A stretch of DNA of 64,000 nucleotides from Massilia varians (GTDB lineage Bacteria; Pseudomonadota; Gammaproteobacteria; Burkholderiales; Burkholderiaceae_D): NCBI RefSeq assembly GCF_027923905.1, contig NZ_AP026966.1, positions 372,001-436,000 on the forward strand, read 5' to 3'. This document shows, in pieces, positions 44,902 to 54,492 of this stretch. Every line of letters starts with the position of its first letter. The first letter of the stretch is position 1. The notes below the pieces were generated by a model, which saw only the letters and a program-made list of their open reading frames with translations, was not told where the DNA came from and made no database searches. Position numbers and translations under genes: made by a program.

Positions 44902-46083
44902 TCAGGCCGGCTGGCGAATCTTCTGCCGGCACAGGCGGTCGTACAGCTTGCCGTATTCCGCCAGCATGGCGCGCATGCTGAAGGCTGCTTCGACCCGTGC
45001 GCGCGCCGCCTCGCCGCGCTGCCGGCGCAGCGCCGGGTCGCGTACGTAGCTTGCCAGGGCCCGGGCCAGCGCCTCGGTGTCCTCCACAGGCACCAGGCTG
45101 CCCTCGATGCCGTCGGTCACGACTTCGGGAATGCCGCCCACGTTCGACGCCACCACCGGCAGGCCGCAGGCCATCGCTTCCAGCATCGAGACCGGCGTGC
45201 CTTCGGCCAGCGAGGGCAGGGCGAACAGCGAGAAGCCGTGCAGCAGCGCGGCCACGTCGGCGCGCGCGCCGGGCAGCCACACCACGTCCTGCAGGCCGAG
45301 GCTGGCCACCTGTTCGCGCACCGCGCCCATCAAGGGACCGTCGCCGACGATGCTCAGGCGCAGCCGCTCGCGCTGCTCCGGCGCCAGCTCGCGCAGGCGG
45401 GCGAAGGCCGCGACCAGGCCGCGGTGGTTCTTGACGTCCTGGATCCGCGCCACGGTGCCGATTACGATGTCGTCCGGTCCCCACGGCGAGGCCTGGCCGG
45501 CCGCCACGTTTGCTGCGGCGAAGCGTTCGGTATCGACGCCGTTCCGGATGAACAGGGTCTGGTCCGCCGGGATGCCTACCGTCTCGCCGAGCCAGCGGCG
45601 CAGGTCTTCCGACACCGGGATGAAGCAGTCGATGAAGGGCGCCAGGCGGCGGCGCAGGAAATTGTGCTTCGGGTTCAGGCCCTGTGGATCGCTGGCGTCG
45701 CGTCCGTGCTCGGCGTGGATGCGCACCGGGATGCCGGCCAGCGCGCCGCTGAAGTTGTACTCGAGCGCCGACAGGTTGTAGGTGTGCAGGATGGCCGGGC
45801 GCAGCCGCCGCATCAGCTTCCAGAACGCCAGGTGCGTGCCGAGTCCCAGGCCGGGTGGCTTGCCCAGCGCGTACAGCTCGACGCCGGGCTGGGTGATGCG
45901 CTTGGCGAAATCGGTATAGCGCGTCAGGCAGACCACCGCATGCCGGTAGCGTTCCGGCGGCATGCGGTTGATGCAGTCCACCAGCAGGGTTTCCAGCCCG
46001 CCGACGTCGAGCGAGTAGGTCAGGTGCACGACCAGCGGGCGCTGCATGCCGGGGGTCTCCAGGTGGGCGAGCTCGTTGCGCAT
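44902..46083 (-). CDS. Sugar transferase, PEP-CTERM/EpsH1 system-associated (GT-B, TIGR03088-like)
   Basis: About 393 residues: PLVVHLTYSLDVGGLETLLVDCINRMPPERY, ILHTYNLSALEYNFSGALAGIPVRIHAEHGRDASDPQG, GTVARIQDVKNHRGLVAAF and EGTPVSMLEAMACGLPVVASNVGG. This is the family that routinely neighbours xrtA. The ATG at 46083 has GAGGA 6 nt upstream; MQRPLVVHL at 46047 is an alternative. It lies 8 bp after the exosortase gene. The open frame extends far into xrtA in another register and is not coding there. Confidence 0.92.
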   Translation of the reverse strand: MRNELAHLETPGMQRPLVVHLTYSLDVGGLETLLVDCINRMPPERYRHAVVCLTRYTDFAKRITQPGVELYALGKPPGLGLGTHLAFWKLMRRLRPAILHTYNLSALEYNFSGALAGIPVRIHAEHGRDASDPQGLNPKHNFLRRRLAPFIDCFIPVSEDLRRWLGETVGIPADQTLFIRNGVDTERFAAANVAAGQASPWGPDDIVIGTVARIQDVKNHRGLVAAFARLRELAPEQRERLRLSIVGDGPLMGAVREQVASLGLQDVVWLPGARADVAALLHGFSLFALPSLAEGTPVSMLEAMACGLPVVASNVGGIPEVVTDGIEGSLVPVEDTEALARALASYVRDPALRRQRGEAARARVEAAFSMRAMLAEYGKLYDRLCRQKIRQPA

Positions 46084-46091
46084 GCCGATCC

Positions 46092-47669
46092 TCAGTGCGC
46101 GCGCGCCTGCGCCAGGCCGCGGTCGATGGCGCCGAAGTGCTGGCCGAGGAAGGCGCGCAGGGCGGCGCGGGCGCTGTCCGCATCCTTGTCGGTGGCATCG
46201 TAGGGCGCCGCCAGCGCCAGCATGGCGCCGTCGTCGCCGCGGAACTGCAGCTTGCCCTGGGCCTGGCGCAGCTTGCCGGTGACGTTGCTCGCCGTGTAGC
46301 GGCCATCGACCCACAGCGTCTGCCAGACCAGCAGCGGTCCGCCCGGACCGTGCAGCACGGCTTCGCGCAGCGCCAGCGCCTGGCCGCCCACTTGCTCGGT
46401 GCGTCCGCGCGAGGCGGTCTCGTGGAAGGCGCTCTGTTCGCCGGCCAGCCGGTTGACGGAGCTGATCAGGCCTTTCTGCTTGCTCTGGTTGCGGTAGTAC
46501 AGCAGCTGCAGCCGCACCGGCCGTCCCTCGGGCGAGCGGTAGGTGCGCAGCACCCGGGCGTCCGGCTCCATGTAGTCGACCTGCCAGTCCGGGAACGCCG
46601 CCGCTTGCGGCCAACCCAGTGCCGGCAGTGCCAGGTCGACCGGCTGCGGGTTGTGGTTGGCACGGTCGTTGTAGGCGGCGAAGGCCGGCCAGGCGGCGGC
46701 CATTGCCACCACGGCGACGGCCGCCGGCACCAGCGATCCGGCCGGGCCGCCGGCCGCCACCGGCGCCGCGGCGGACGCGGCCGGCGTGGCGGGCGTGTCG
46801 TCCTCGCGCCAGTAGCTGCCGACCCAGAACATGAGGAACATGATGATGCCGAAGAACAGCCAGCCGTAGACCAGGTGGTCGACACCGGTGGCCAGTTCCA
46901 TGCCGCTGGTATGGCCGATCATCACGATGCCGTAGGCGCGCAGCCAGTTGGCCACGATCGGGACCAGGATCGCCATGCCGATGAACACGGCGCGCCGCAG
47001 GTTCGACCGGTAGGTCAGGTAGGCGTACAGGCAGCCCAGCGTGATCGAGGAGATCAGGTAGCGGATGCCGCTGCAGGCCTCGACCACCGACCAGCTGCCG
47101 GTGGGCAGTTCGAAGCGGGTGCCGTTGCGCAGCACCGGGATGCCGGTGGCCTGCACCGCCCACACCGTGAAGTCGGCGGTATGCTGGATCAGCGGGCCGA
47201 CGAAGACCTCGCCGAAAGGCACCGCGAACAGCAGGAACAGCAGCGGGAAGGTGAATTTCGCCGCCAGGCGCGGGCCCAGCAGGGTGAGCGCGGCAAGCGG
47301 CATCATCGCCACGAAGGCGTACTGCATCACCACGCCGACGTCGCCCAGGCGTCCGGCCAGCCAGGCCGCGCCGGCGCCGGCCATCAGCACCAGCCCCGGC
47401 CACCAGGGCCGCGCCGGGATGCTGGCGAACCAGGCGCGCTGGCGCCAGATCAGCCACAGGCTGACCGGCAGGATCACGTAGCCGTGGGTGAAGGTCTCGG
47501 AACTGTTCCAGATCCCGACCATCGAAGCGGCCGTGCCGTAGAACAGCAGGATCGGGACCAGCAGGGCCACGGCCAGCGCGGCAATGCTGGCGCGCGCTGC
47601 CGAAGCCGGGACCGGGATGGCGGCATGTGCGGCGGCCTGGTCGATGCCAGGCGGAGGTTTCAGGAACAT
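46092..47669 (-). CDS. xrtA: Exosortase A with fused EpsI domain
   Basis: 525 residues. Cys protease-transpeptidase of the inner membrane that recognises the C-terminal PEP-CTERM signal of exported proteins. About eight membrane helices fill residues 30-290. The catalytic triad is visible: Cys199 (SVVEACSGIRYL), Arg244 (NWLRAYGIVMIGH) and His265 (GVDHLVYGW). Residues from about 325 form the periplasmic EpsI domain, fused here as usual for XrtA. It overlaps the glycosyltransferase gene upstream by 10 bp. A PEP-CTERM-type exported protein gene begins at 63742. Confidence 0.96.
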   Translation of the reverse strand: MFLKPPPGIDQAAAHAAIPVPASAARASIAALAVALLVPILLFYGTAASMVGIWNSSETFTHGYVILPVSLWLIWRQRAWFASIPARPWWPGLVLMAGAGAAWLAGRLGDVGVVMQYAFVAMMPLAALTLLGPRLAAKFTFPLLFLLFAVPFGEVFVGPLIQHTADFTVWAVQATGIPVLRNGTRFELPTGSWSVVEACSGIRYLISSITLGCLYAYLTYRSNLRRAVFIGMAILVPIVANWLRAYGIVMIGHTSGMELATGVDHLVYGWLFFGIIMFLMFWVGSYWREDDTPATPAASAAAPVAAGGPAGSLVPAAVAVVAMAAAWPAFAAYNDRANHNPQPVDLALPALGWPQAAAFPDWQVDYMEPDARVLRTYRSPEGRPVRLQLLYYRNQSKQKGLISSVNRLAGEQSAFHETASRGRTEQVGGQALALREAVLHGPGGPLLVWQTLWVDGRYTASNVTGKLRQAQGKLQFRGDDGAMLALAAPYDATDKDADSARAALRAFLGQHFGAIDRGLAQARAH

Positions 47670-48853
47670 TCGAGTCGCTCCCCGATGCAGGCCAGGTTGC
47701 TCGGCCAGCTGTACTTGCGTTCAACCCTGGCGCGTGCGGCCAGGCCCATGTCGTTGCCGCTGCGGGCCAGCAGCAGCGCCACCGCCCCGGCGAAACCGGC
47801 GGCGTCCTGCGCCAGCACCAGTTCGCGACCGGGCTCGGCCTCGATGCCTTCCAATGCCTGCGGTGTCACCACCACCGGGGTCGCCATCGCCATCGCCTCG
47901 AGCACCTTGTTCTGGATGCCGCGCGCGATGCGCAGCGGGGCCACCGCGGCGCGCGCATGCTTGATATAGGGCCGCACGTCCGGCACGGTGCCGGTGACCA
48001 CGATGTTCGGCTGCTTGGCCAGTTCCAGCACAGCGGGCGCCGGGCGCGCGCCGACGATGTAGAAGCGCAGTTCGGGGAAGCGCGCGCGCAGCAGCGGCAT
48101 CGCTTCGGCGGCGAACCACTGCACCGCGTCCACGTTCGGCCAGTAGTCCATGGCGCCGGTGAACACGATGGCCTGCTCGCCTTCCTTGAAGGGGGACGGG
48201 CCGGCGGCGTCGGGCGAGAAGTACTCGGTGTCGACACCGTTGCTGAAGAAGCCGATGCGCGCATCGCTCTCGGGAGCCAGCTGGCGGAACAGGTCCGCTT
48301 CCGGCGCCGACACGAACAGCGAGGCATCGTACTGGCGCGCCACCTGGCGCTCGTAGGACAGCAGCTGGCGCGCCTCGTGGCGGTACAGCCAGCTCATCGG
48401 CCAGGATTTCTTGTCGGCGTACTGGCGCCACTTGTCCGAGTCGACGTCGCAGAAGTCGACCACGCGGCGCGCGTCCGGATACTTGTCGGCGTACTGGGCC
48501 ATCGCCGACGAGAACACCAGCACCCGCTGGATCTTGTGGGCGGCGACGGTCTGGTCGACCCAGCGCGCCAAGCCTGCGTCGCGGTAGTAATCGAGCGAAA
48601 GCGAGCGGTTCTTGACCAGCGCGCCGAGGCTGCGCACCCGCGAAAGAAGCGGATTCAGGGCCGCGAAATGGCTGCTCGCGCACATCTTCTCGACGGTCGG
48701 CACGTGCTGCCAGTCGTCGGGGTCGTCCACGAACGTCGCCAGGTGCACCCGGTAGTCGCGCGCCAGGTGCTTGAGCAGGTGGTAGGAGCGGATCTTGTCG
48801 CCCTTGTTGGGCGGGTAGGGGATCCGGTGGATCAAGAGCAGCAGGTCTTCCAC
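47660..48853 (-). CDS. XrtA system glycosyltransferase (TIGR03087-like, GT-B)
   Basis: 397 residues: LLLIHRIPYPPNKGDKIRSYHLLKHLARDYRVHLATFVDDPDDW is the diagnostic start of this exosortase-linked family. The donor side has AIVFTGAMDYWPNVDAVQWFAAEAMPLLR, then ARGIQNKVLEAMAMATPVVVTPQALEGIEA. It adds one sugar of the EPS repeat. It lies 3 bp after the FemAB gene and overlaps xrtA. Confidence 0.93.
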   Translation of the reverse strand: MEDLLLLIHRIPYPPNKGDKIRSYHLLKHLARDYRVHLATFVDDPDDWQHVPTVEKMCASSHFAALNPLLSRVRSLGALVKNRSLSLDYYRDAGLARWVDQTVAAHKIQRVLVFSSAMAQYADKYPDARRVVDFCDVDSDKWRQYADKKSWPMSWLYRHEARQLLSYERQVARQYDASLFVSAPEADLFRQLAPESDARIGFFSNGVDTEYFSPDAAGPSPFKEGEQAIVFTGAMDYWPNVDAVQWFAAEAMPLLRARFPELRFYIVGARPAPAVLELAKQPNIVVTGTVPDVRPYIKHARAAVAPLRIARGIQNKVLEAMAMATPVVVTPQALEGIEAEPGRELVLAQDAAGFAGAVALLLARSGNDMGLAARARVERKYSWPSNLACIGERLECS

Positions 48854-48856
48854 GTC

Positions 48857-49954
48857 TTATCCCAGGTTGCGCACGATGTAGGGGCCGAGGAAATTCGCCA
48901 CCGGCAGCGGCAGCTTCTTCCACATCTTGATGAACAGCTGGTACTTCGGGTTCAGCGGGTTGTTGTCCGGCAGCTTGTCGGCGCCATACAGCTTGTACTC
49001 GTAGGCCAGCGGCGTGGCCGTGAAGCCCCAGTTCTTCTTGAAGTCGTAGGCGCCGGTGCCCAGTTTGCTGCGGCCGTAGTCGAAGATGCGGCAACCGCGC
49101 GCCGCTGCGGCCTGCATCAGGTTCCAGTACATGAAGTCGTTGCCGGCCACTTCGCGCGCCAGGTCCATGCCGCCACCGTAGTAGGGCACGACCTCGTCGC
49201 GCCAGTAGAAGGACAGCACCGAGGCCACCAGGCGATCGTCTTCAGTGTAGATGCTGCGCACCTCGCACTCGTCGCCGAAGACCTGCTGCAGCAGGGCGAA
49301 GTATTTTTTCGGGAACACCGGGGTGCCCAGGCGCAGCACGCTGTTGGCATAGGCCTCGAACATGCGGTCGACGTTGTCCTCGACCACGCCCTTCAGGCCC
49401 AGCTTGATCCCCTTGCGCACCATGGCGCGCTGCTTGCGCGGGATCGCGTTCAGGTTGGCCTCGTCGTCCGCGCTGATCTCCTTGCGGAAGGTGACGTACA
49501 GCTCCTTGGTGTGCCAGCTGGCGTCGTCCGGGTGGGCGCGCGTCATGCCGCGGTACTCGAGGTGGCCGACGCCCAGCTCGCGCGCCAGCTTGTCGGCGGC
49601 CTCGTCGAGCAGCAGGCGGGCGCCGTCGTCGATCGCGGCCACGCCGCCGTAGACGCAGAAAGGCATCGCGCCCAGCGAGTGGCCGAACAGGCGGCTCTTG
49701 ATCTCGGCCAGCGGCAGCACGCCCTGGATCTGGCCGTCCTGCTGGACGTAGTAGAACCAGGTCTTGATGTCGAAGGATTCTTCGATGACCTTCTGCCATC
49801 CGGACAGGTGGAAGAAGGTCGCGTCCGGGCAGGAACGCACGAACGCATCCCAGCGCGCGCGTTCGTGCGGCTGCAGGAGGTGGAGGGTTTGCGGTCCGGT
49901 GGCGAGCACCGGGGCGGCGCGCTTTGCCTGTGCCGCTTCAATGATCGAGTTCAT
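48857..49954 (-). CDS. FemAB family protein, XrtA/PEP-CTERM system-associated
   Basis: 365 residues with two GNAT-like halves: WDAFVRSCPDATFFHLSGWQKVIEESF, then NLNAIPRKQRAMVRKGIKLGLKG and VPYYGGGMDLAREVAGNDFMYWNLMQAAAARGCRIFDYGRSKLGTGAYDFKKNWGF. FemAB enzymes join amino acids to cell-wall precursors from tRNA. The exosortase-linked branch may attach an amino acid to the EPS, but its substrate is not established. It is part of the core operon. Confidence 0.93.
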   Translation of the reverse strand: MNSIIEAAQAKRAAPVLATGPQTLHLLQPHERARWDAFVRSCPDATFFHLSGWQKVIEESFDIKTWFYYVQQDGQIQGVLPLAEIKSRLFGHSLGAMPFCVYGGVAAIDDGARLLLDEAADKLARELGVGHLEYRGMTRAHPDDASWHTKELYVTFRKEISADDEANLNAIPRKQRAMVRKGIKLGLKGVVEDNVDRMFEAYANSVLRLGTPVFPKKYFALLQQVFGDECEVRSIYTEDDRLVASVLSFYWRDEVVPYYGGGMDLAREVAGNDFMYWNLMQAAAARGCRIFDYGRSKLGTGAYDFKKNWGFTATPLAYEYKLYGADKLPDNNPLNPKYQLFIKMWKKLPLPVANFLGPYIVRNLG

Positions 49955-50007
49955 GCCGTGCTATGCCTTGTTGGTGTTGTTGTCTTGCGTCGGTGCTGCT
50001 TGGGTGT

Positions 50008-50892
50008 TTATCGTCGGTCGAGGAAGATGCGGTCCATGCGGTCCCAGGCGAAGTCGCGGGCCAGCTGCTCGAGGCGGCCTTCCATGCGCTCGATGTTCAC
50101 GTAATGGCGGAAGCGCGACTTGGCGTCCAGCCCTTGCGGGCGCGGCTGGCCCGGATCGAGTTCCCAGGGATGGAAGTAGAACAGGGCCGGCTGGCGGTCT
50201 TCGCGGTTCACCTTCTGCATCATCCAGCGCGACAGCGCGTAGGGCAGCAGGCGGAAATAGCCGCCGCCGCCGGCCGGGAGGTTGCGGCCCAGCATGTTGA
50301 CCGTGGTGACCGGGACTTCCAGCAGGCCGTCCGGGCCATGCGGGTAGAAGGCGAAGCGCGGCGCGTCCGGCATGCCGTAGTGGTCGTGGGCGATCGGGTA
50401 GATGCTCGAGCTGTAGCGGTAGCCGGCTTCCTGCAGGGCCTCCAGCGCCCACAGGTTGGCATGGCCGATCGAGAAGCTCGGCGCGCGATAGCCCAGCACG
50501 GCCTGGCCGCCGATGTCTTCCAGCAGCGCCTTGCTCGACCGGATGTCGTTGTCGAACTGGGTCCGACTCTGGTCGGAGGCGCGCAGGTGGCCGTAGCCGT
50601 GGCTGGCCAGTTCGTGGCCGGCGGCGACGATGTTGCGCACCATGCCTGGATAGCGCTCGGCGATCCAGCCCAGGGTGAAGAAGGTGGCCTTCACGCCGTG
50701 GCGTTCGTAGATGGCCAGGATGCGCTCCATGTTGGCCTCGACCCGGCATTCACGGGTGGGCCAGGAATCGCGGTCGATGTAAGGGGCGAAGGCCGAGACC
50801 TGGAAATAATCCTCGACGTCGCAGGTCATCGCATTCCTGATGCGCTCGCCCGGGGCAGGGGCGGGGCGGGCTACGGGTTCGTAGGGCTTCAT
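50008..50892 (-). CDS. Polysaccharide deacetylase, XrtA system (DUF3473)
   Basis: 294 residues. NodB domain with the family start NAMTCDVEDYFQVSAFAPYIDRDSWPTRECRVEANMERIL, the metal site ELASHGYGHLRASDQ and GYRAPSFSIGHANLWALEAL. The C-terminal DUF3473 segment has FRLLPYALSRWMMQKVNREDRQPALFYFHPWELDPGQPRP. It deacetylates the EPS. It overlaps the ATPase gene by 4 bp. Confidence 0.94.
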   Translation of the reverse strand: MKPYEPVARPAPAPGERIRNAMTCDVEDYFQVSAFAPYIDRDSWPTRECRVEANMERILAIYERHGVKATFFTLGWIAERYPGMVRNIVAAGHELASHGYGHLRASDQSRTQFDNDIRSSKALLEDIGGQAVLGYRAPSFSIGHANLWALEALQEAGYRYSSSIYPIAHDHYGMPDAPRFAFYPHGPDGLLEVPVTTVNMLGRNLPAGGGGYFRLLPYALSRWMMQKVNREDRQPALFYFHPWELDPGQPRPQGLDAKSRFRHYVNIERMEGRLEQLARDFAWDRMDRIFLDRR

Positions 50893-51935
50893 TCCTGGTT
50901 GTCCATGTGCTGGGGCGCGGCACCCTGGGGCGTGGCGACGATTTTCTTCAGGATCGACAGTACCGAGACGATCGACTTCTCGAGGCGCATCATGCGTTCG
51001 TCGAGCACTTCCACGCTGGCGCCGCCGCTGTTGGCGCGCCTGTCGCCCATGCGGGTGTCGATGGCGCGCAGCTCGCCCTCGGGCAGGGCGCCGGCGTCCG
51101 GCGTGCCCATGGCCTCGGGAAGCTCGTATTCCTCGGCGATGTCGCGCACCACGGTGGTGATGTCGGCTTCGCCGAAGGCGTGCATCTCTTCCAGGTAGCC
51201 CATCAGGAGCACCCGGTCCATCAGGGTATTGGTCTTGCGCGGGATGCCGCCGCTGTAGGCATAGATCGCCGCATGCGCGCCGTCATCGAAAGCGGGGTCG
51301 CCCTGCCAGCCGACCGTGGACAGGCGGTGCTCGACGTAGGCGCGGGTTTCCTGCGCATCCATCGGGCCCAGGTGGTAGCTGGCGATCACGCGCTGGCGCA
51401 GCTGCTGCATGCCGGGGCTGTGCAGGGTGGCGCGGAACTCCGGCTGGCCGAGCAGGAAAGTCTGCAGCAGCGAGCGGTCGTCGGTCTGGAAGTTCGACAG
51501 CATGCGCAGTTCCTCGACCGTGCGCGCGTTCAGGTTCTGGGCTTCGTCGATCACCAGGAGGGCGCGCTTGCCCTGGCGGTCGACGCCGCGCAGGAACTGT
51601 TCCAGGCGGTTCAGCAGCTCGGCCTTGCTGGCGCCTTCGTACGGCAGGCCGAAGCTCGACACCACCATGCGCAGGGTGTCCTCCGGATCGAGGCTGGTGT
51701 TGACGATGTGGGCGGCGACGATCTGGTCGGTCGGAATCTTGTTGAGCAGGTTGCGCACCAGGGTGGTCTTGCCGGCGCCGACTTCACCGGTAATGACGAT
51801 GAAGCCCTCGCCTTGCGACAGGCCGTACTCGAGGTAGGCCATGGCGCGCTTGTGGCCCTTGCTGCCGAAGAAGAAGTGGGGGTCCGGGCGCAGCTGGAAA
51901 GGCTTGACGGACAGCCCGTAGTAAGTCTCGTACAT
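50889..51935 (-). CDS. XrtA/PEP-CTERM system-associated ATPase (ExeA/TadZ-like AAA)
   Basis: About 348 residues. MYETYYGLSVKPFQLRPDPHFFFGSKGHKRAMAYLEYGL is the usual start. Walker A is ITGEVGAGKTTLV and Walker B is RALLVIDEAQNL, with sensor region RQRVIASYHLGPM. The family resembles ExeA of type II secretion and may help place the export machinery. AAGGAG precedes the ATG. The larger open frame upstream overlaps the outer-membrane protein gene and is not used. Confidence 0.93.
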   Translation of the reverse strand: MYETYYGLSVKPFQLRPDPHFFFGSKGHKRAMAYLEYGLSQGEGFIVITGEVGAGKTTLVRNLLNKIPTDQIVAAHIVNTSLDPEDTLRMVVSSFGLPYEGASKAELLNRLEQFLRGVDRQGKRALLVIDEAQNLNARTVEELRMLSNFQTDDRSLLQTFLLGQPEFRATLHSPGMQQLRQRVIASYHLGPMDAQETRAYVEHRLSTVGWQGDPAFDDGAHAAIYAYSGGIPRKTNTLMDRVLLMGYLEEMHAFGEADITTVVRDIAEEYELPEAMGTPDAGALPEGELRAIDTRMGDRRANSGGASVEVLDERMMRLEKSIVSVLSILKKIVATPQGAAPQHMDNQE

Positions 51936-51948
51936 CGCTTGCGGCTCC

Positions 51949-53526
51949 TTAAAGCTGGGCGGACAGGCTGGCGGAAATGGAATGCTCTTGGTATGGACCG
52001 GTGCTGCGGCCGGAGAAACCGACCGAGCCGGTGCGGCGCTGCAGGTCGACCGTGGCACGCAGCTTGCGGCTGAGCTGGTGGTTCAGGCCAATGCGGAAAT
52101 CGCGGCGGATGTCCTCGATATCGGTCGTCAACGACAGGCTGCGCGACCAGCCGAAAGCGGCTACCGCGTTCGTCCGCGCGGTGAGGCGGTAATCGAAAGT
52201 TGCGCTCGCGCCCTTCTGGCGCACGTTGTCGTTACGTGAGCTGAGCTGGTTGCCGAGCAGGATGCTGTCGTTTTCCTGGCTCGACAGGGCGATGCGCTCG
52301 CTGCGCGACACGGACAGGATGCCGGTGGTGCGCGCCAGCTTGAACGCCATCGATCCCTGCAGGCTGCGCTGGCGGAAATAGCGGTTGCTCAGGAAGTTGA
52401 CGTCGTTGGCCAGGCTGGGAGGCAGGCCGGTGTTCTGGATGTAGGCGGCAATGGCTTCGCGCCGCGCCGCCGGGTCCGGGATGGCGGTGGCGAACAGACG
52501 GTCCAGCAGCGCGCCGGTGTCGACCGCGGAGGGCAGCAGGAACTCTTCGCGCGCGGTGGTAATGCCGTCGTCGTAGGCGACGTTCCAGGTCGTGCGCCGG
52601 CTTCGGTGCACCAGAGAGAATGCACCGGTCTGGCCGTAGAAATGGCGGCCGAGGGATGCGCTCATGCTGGTGCGCAGCGAAGGGTTCCAGTCGAAGCCGT
52701 ACGACCAGTTGCGGCCCTCGCTGTTGCCGCCGCCCAGGGTCGGAAAACGATAGCGATCGTAGCCGACCTGGGCCGTCAGGCCCATGCGCGGGGTAAGGAC
52801 ATAGCGCAGCTTGGCGCTGGCGACCTGGCTCGAAGTCTCGCCATTGAGCGAATCGTCCAGTTCCTGGTGCAGGTAGCTCAGGCCCCAGCCCACTTTGGCG
52901 AACGCGGCGCCGCTGGACAGGCTGGCGGCGATGCTGTCGCCGGTGGTGGTAGCGAAACCGCGGGTGCCGCCGCCCTCGACCCGGTCGCGGGTATAGCGCA
53001 GCGACAGCGCGGCCTGCTGGCCGTAGCGCTGTTCGAGATGGGGGCTGATGCGCCAGGTTTTGACCTTGGCCTGGTTGGACGCGAGCCAGGGAGCGTCCTC
53101 GACCCGCGGGCCGAAGGCGGAAATATTGTTCGGCCGCGCTGAAGCACTGGCGTCGACGTACAGCAGGTCCTGTGCCAGCGTCGCACGTCCGGATAGGTCG
53201 TATTCGAAGCTGTGGTCGACCCTGTCGCGCAGGTCCTTGTCGCGGTAATCGAAATGGCGCCATTGCGCCGTGCCGTTCAGGAGCAGGCGCGGACCGGTCT
53301 TGGCGAAGCTCACGGAAGGGGCGAGTTCGCTGATGAACTGCGAGCGCTTCAGCGCGTCGCTCTCCTGCCTGAAATTGTCGGTGTAGCGCTCGGTCAGCGT
53401 CAGCGCGGGCACCACGCGCCAGTCGGCGCGGCATTCGGAAGCGAACAGCATCGCTGCGATTGCGAGCGGCGCCAGGCGCGGCATGCTCGCCACGCTGGCA
53501 CGGAGCTCACCCATAGTGGTAGTCAT
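51949..53526 (-). CDS. PEP-CTERM system-associated outer membrane protein (TIGR03016-like)
   Basis: 525 residues with a signal peptide (PLAIAAMLFASECRA) and then long alternating aromatic/polar strands typical of an outer-membrane beta barrel (VVPALTLTERYTDNFRQ; LNGTAQWRHFDYRDKDLRDRVDHSFEYDLSG). The last residues, ISASLSAQL, could be the terminal strand. It is probably the outer-membrane partner of EPS export. It overlaps the kinase gene by 20 bp. Confidence 0.92.
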   Translation of the reverse strand: MTTTMGELRASVASMPRLAPLAIAAMLFASECRADWRVVPALTLTERYTDNFRQESDALKRSQFISELAPSVSFAKTGPRLLLNGTAQWRHFDYRDKDLRDRVDHSFEYDLSGRATLAQDLLYVDASASARPNNISAFGPRVEDAPWLASNQAKVKTWRISPHLEQRYGQQAALSLRYTRDRVEGGGTRGFATTTGDSIAASLSSGAAFAKVGWGLSYLHQELDDSLNGETSSQVASAKLRYVLTPRMGLTAQVGYDRYRFPTLGGGNSEGRNWSYGFDWNPSLRTSMSASLGRHFYGQTGAFSLVHRSRRTTWNVAYDDGITTAREEFLLPSAVDTGALLDRLFATAIPDPAARREAIAAYIQNTGLPPSLANDVNFLSNRYFRQRSLQGSMAFKLARTTGILSVSRSERIALSSQENDSILLGNQLSSRNDNVRQKGASATFDYRLTARTNAVAAFGWSRSLSLTTDIEDIRRDFRIGLNHQLSRKLRATVDLQRRTGSVGFSGRSTGPYQEHSISASLSAQL

Positions 53527-54475
53527 ACGTTTCTTCGATGCCCGGGATGTCCCTGGTCTTGTTGTAAATGAGGTTCACGTTGGGGCAGCCCTCGAGCTGG
53601 CGCAGTGCTTCGCCGACCGCGTGCTGCGTGGTCTTCTGGGCTTCGACCACTACCACGATCTGGCCCATGTGGCTGGCCAGGGCGCGTGCTTCGCTGGTGA
53701 GCAGCAAGGGCGGCGAGTCGAAGATCACGACCCGGTCCGGATAGCGGTTGGCGATCTCCTGCACCAGGTTGGCCATGGACGAACTGGCAAGCAGTTCGGT
53801 GGCGCGCGGGGTGCTGGTGCCGGCGGCAAGGATGCTCAGGGTGTCGACGTTGGTGCGCAGCAGGACGTCGGAGACGTCGAGCTTGTCGTCCACCAGCAGG
53901 TCCATCAGGCCGCGCTGTGCCGGCAGGCCGAGCGTGCTCAGCACCGAGGGGCGGGCCACGTCGGCGTCCACCAGCAGCACGGTATGGTCGAGTTCCATGG
54001 CGATGCTCATCGCCAGGTTGATGGCGCAATAGGTCTTGCCTTCGCCCGGCAGCGAGCTGGTCATCATGATCAGGTTGGCCGGGTTCTCGCGCGGCTTGCG
54101 TTCGCCGAAGGCGCGCTTGAGCAGGGGGCGCTTGATGATGCGGAAGTCTTCCACCAGCGAGGTGCGGCCGCCGGCGGCGGTCACCATGCCGCTGGCGCGC
54201 ATCTTGGCCAGGTCGAGTTCTACCTTGCGGGTCTGGCGCCGCGGCGCAGCCTCCGCTTCGAGGACTGGCGCGGCAGCCGCTTCGAAAGCGGCCGGCGCCG
54301 GGGCGGCGGGAGGCTGCGGCGGCAGGACCGGCGCTCCGGCGCCGACGGGTTCGAGGACTTCGAGGTCGGCCGTTTGCACGGCGTGCGATACGGCCAGTTG
54401 CGCCGGCACCTGGACCGGCCCGGCCTGGCCGCGTTCCTGGTCGATGCGGCGCGCCGCTTTTTCGATAATGCTCAC
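53507..54475 (-). CDS. XrtA-associated tyrosine autokinase (BY-kinase)
   Basis: 322 residues. Walker A MMTSSLPGEGKTYCAINLAMSIAM, Walker A' VLLVDADVARPSVLSTLGL and Walker B RVVIFDSPPLLL. The C-terminus has a short Tyr cluster (EETYDYHYG), the autophosphorylation tail. The N-terminal 100 residues are Pro/Ala-rich. It regulates polymer length together with the membrane protein encoded 17 bp upstream, the usual Wzc-type pair in split form. Confidence 0.93.
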   Translation of the reverse strand: MSIIEKAARRIDQERGQAGPVQVPAQLAVSHAVQTADLEVLEPVGAGAPVLPPQPPAAPAPAAFEAAAAPVLEAEAAPRRQTRKVELDLAKMRASGMVTAAGGRTSLVEDFRIIKRPLLKRAFGERKPRENPANLIMMTSSLPGEGKTYCAINLAMSIAMELDHTVLLVDADVARPSVLSTLGLPAQRGLMDLLVDDKLDVSDVLLRTNVDTLSILAAGTSTPRATELLASSSMANLVQEIANRYPDRVVIFDSPPLLLTSEARALASHMGQIVVVVEAQKTTQHAVGEALRQLEGCPNVNLIYNKTRDIPGIEETYDYHYG

Positions 54476-54492
54476 GTCTGCTCCTTGATCGG

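Noticed and set aside
44902..47724. 940-residue open frame covering xrtA and the glycosyltransferase
   Set aside because: Only the last about 393 residues are a glycosyltransferase. The rest is an Arg/Gly/Ala-rich shadow in another frame of xrtA.
46095..50104. Long plus-strand frames (624 and 825 residues) over the core operon
   Set aside because: They are antisense to recognised XrtA, glycosyltransferase and FemAB genes and show no domain.
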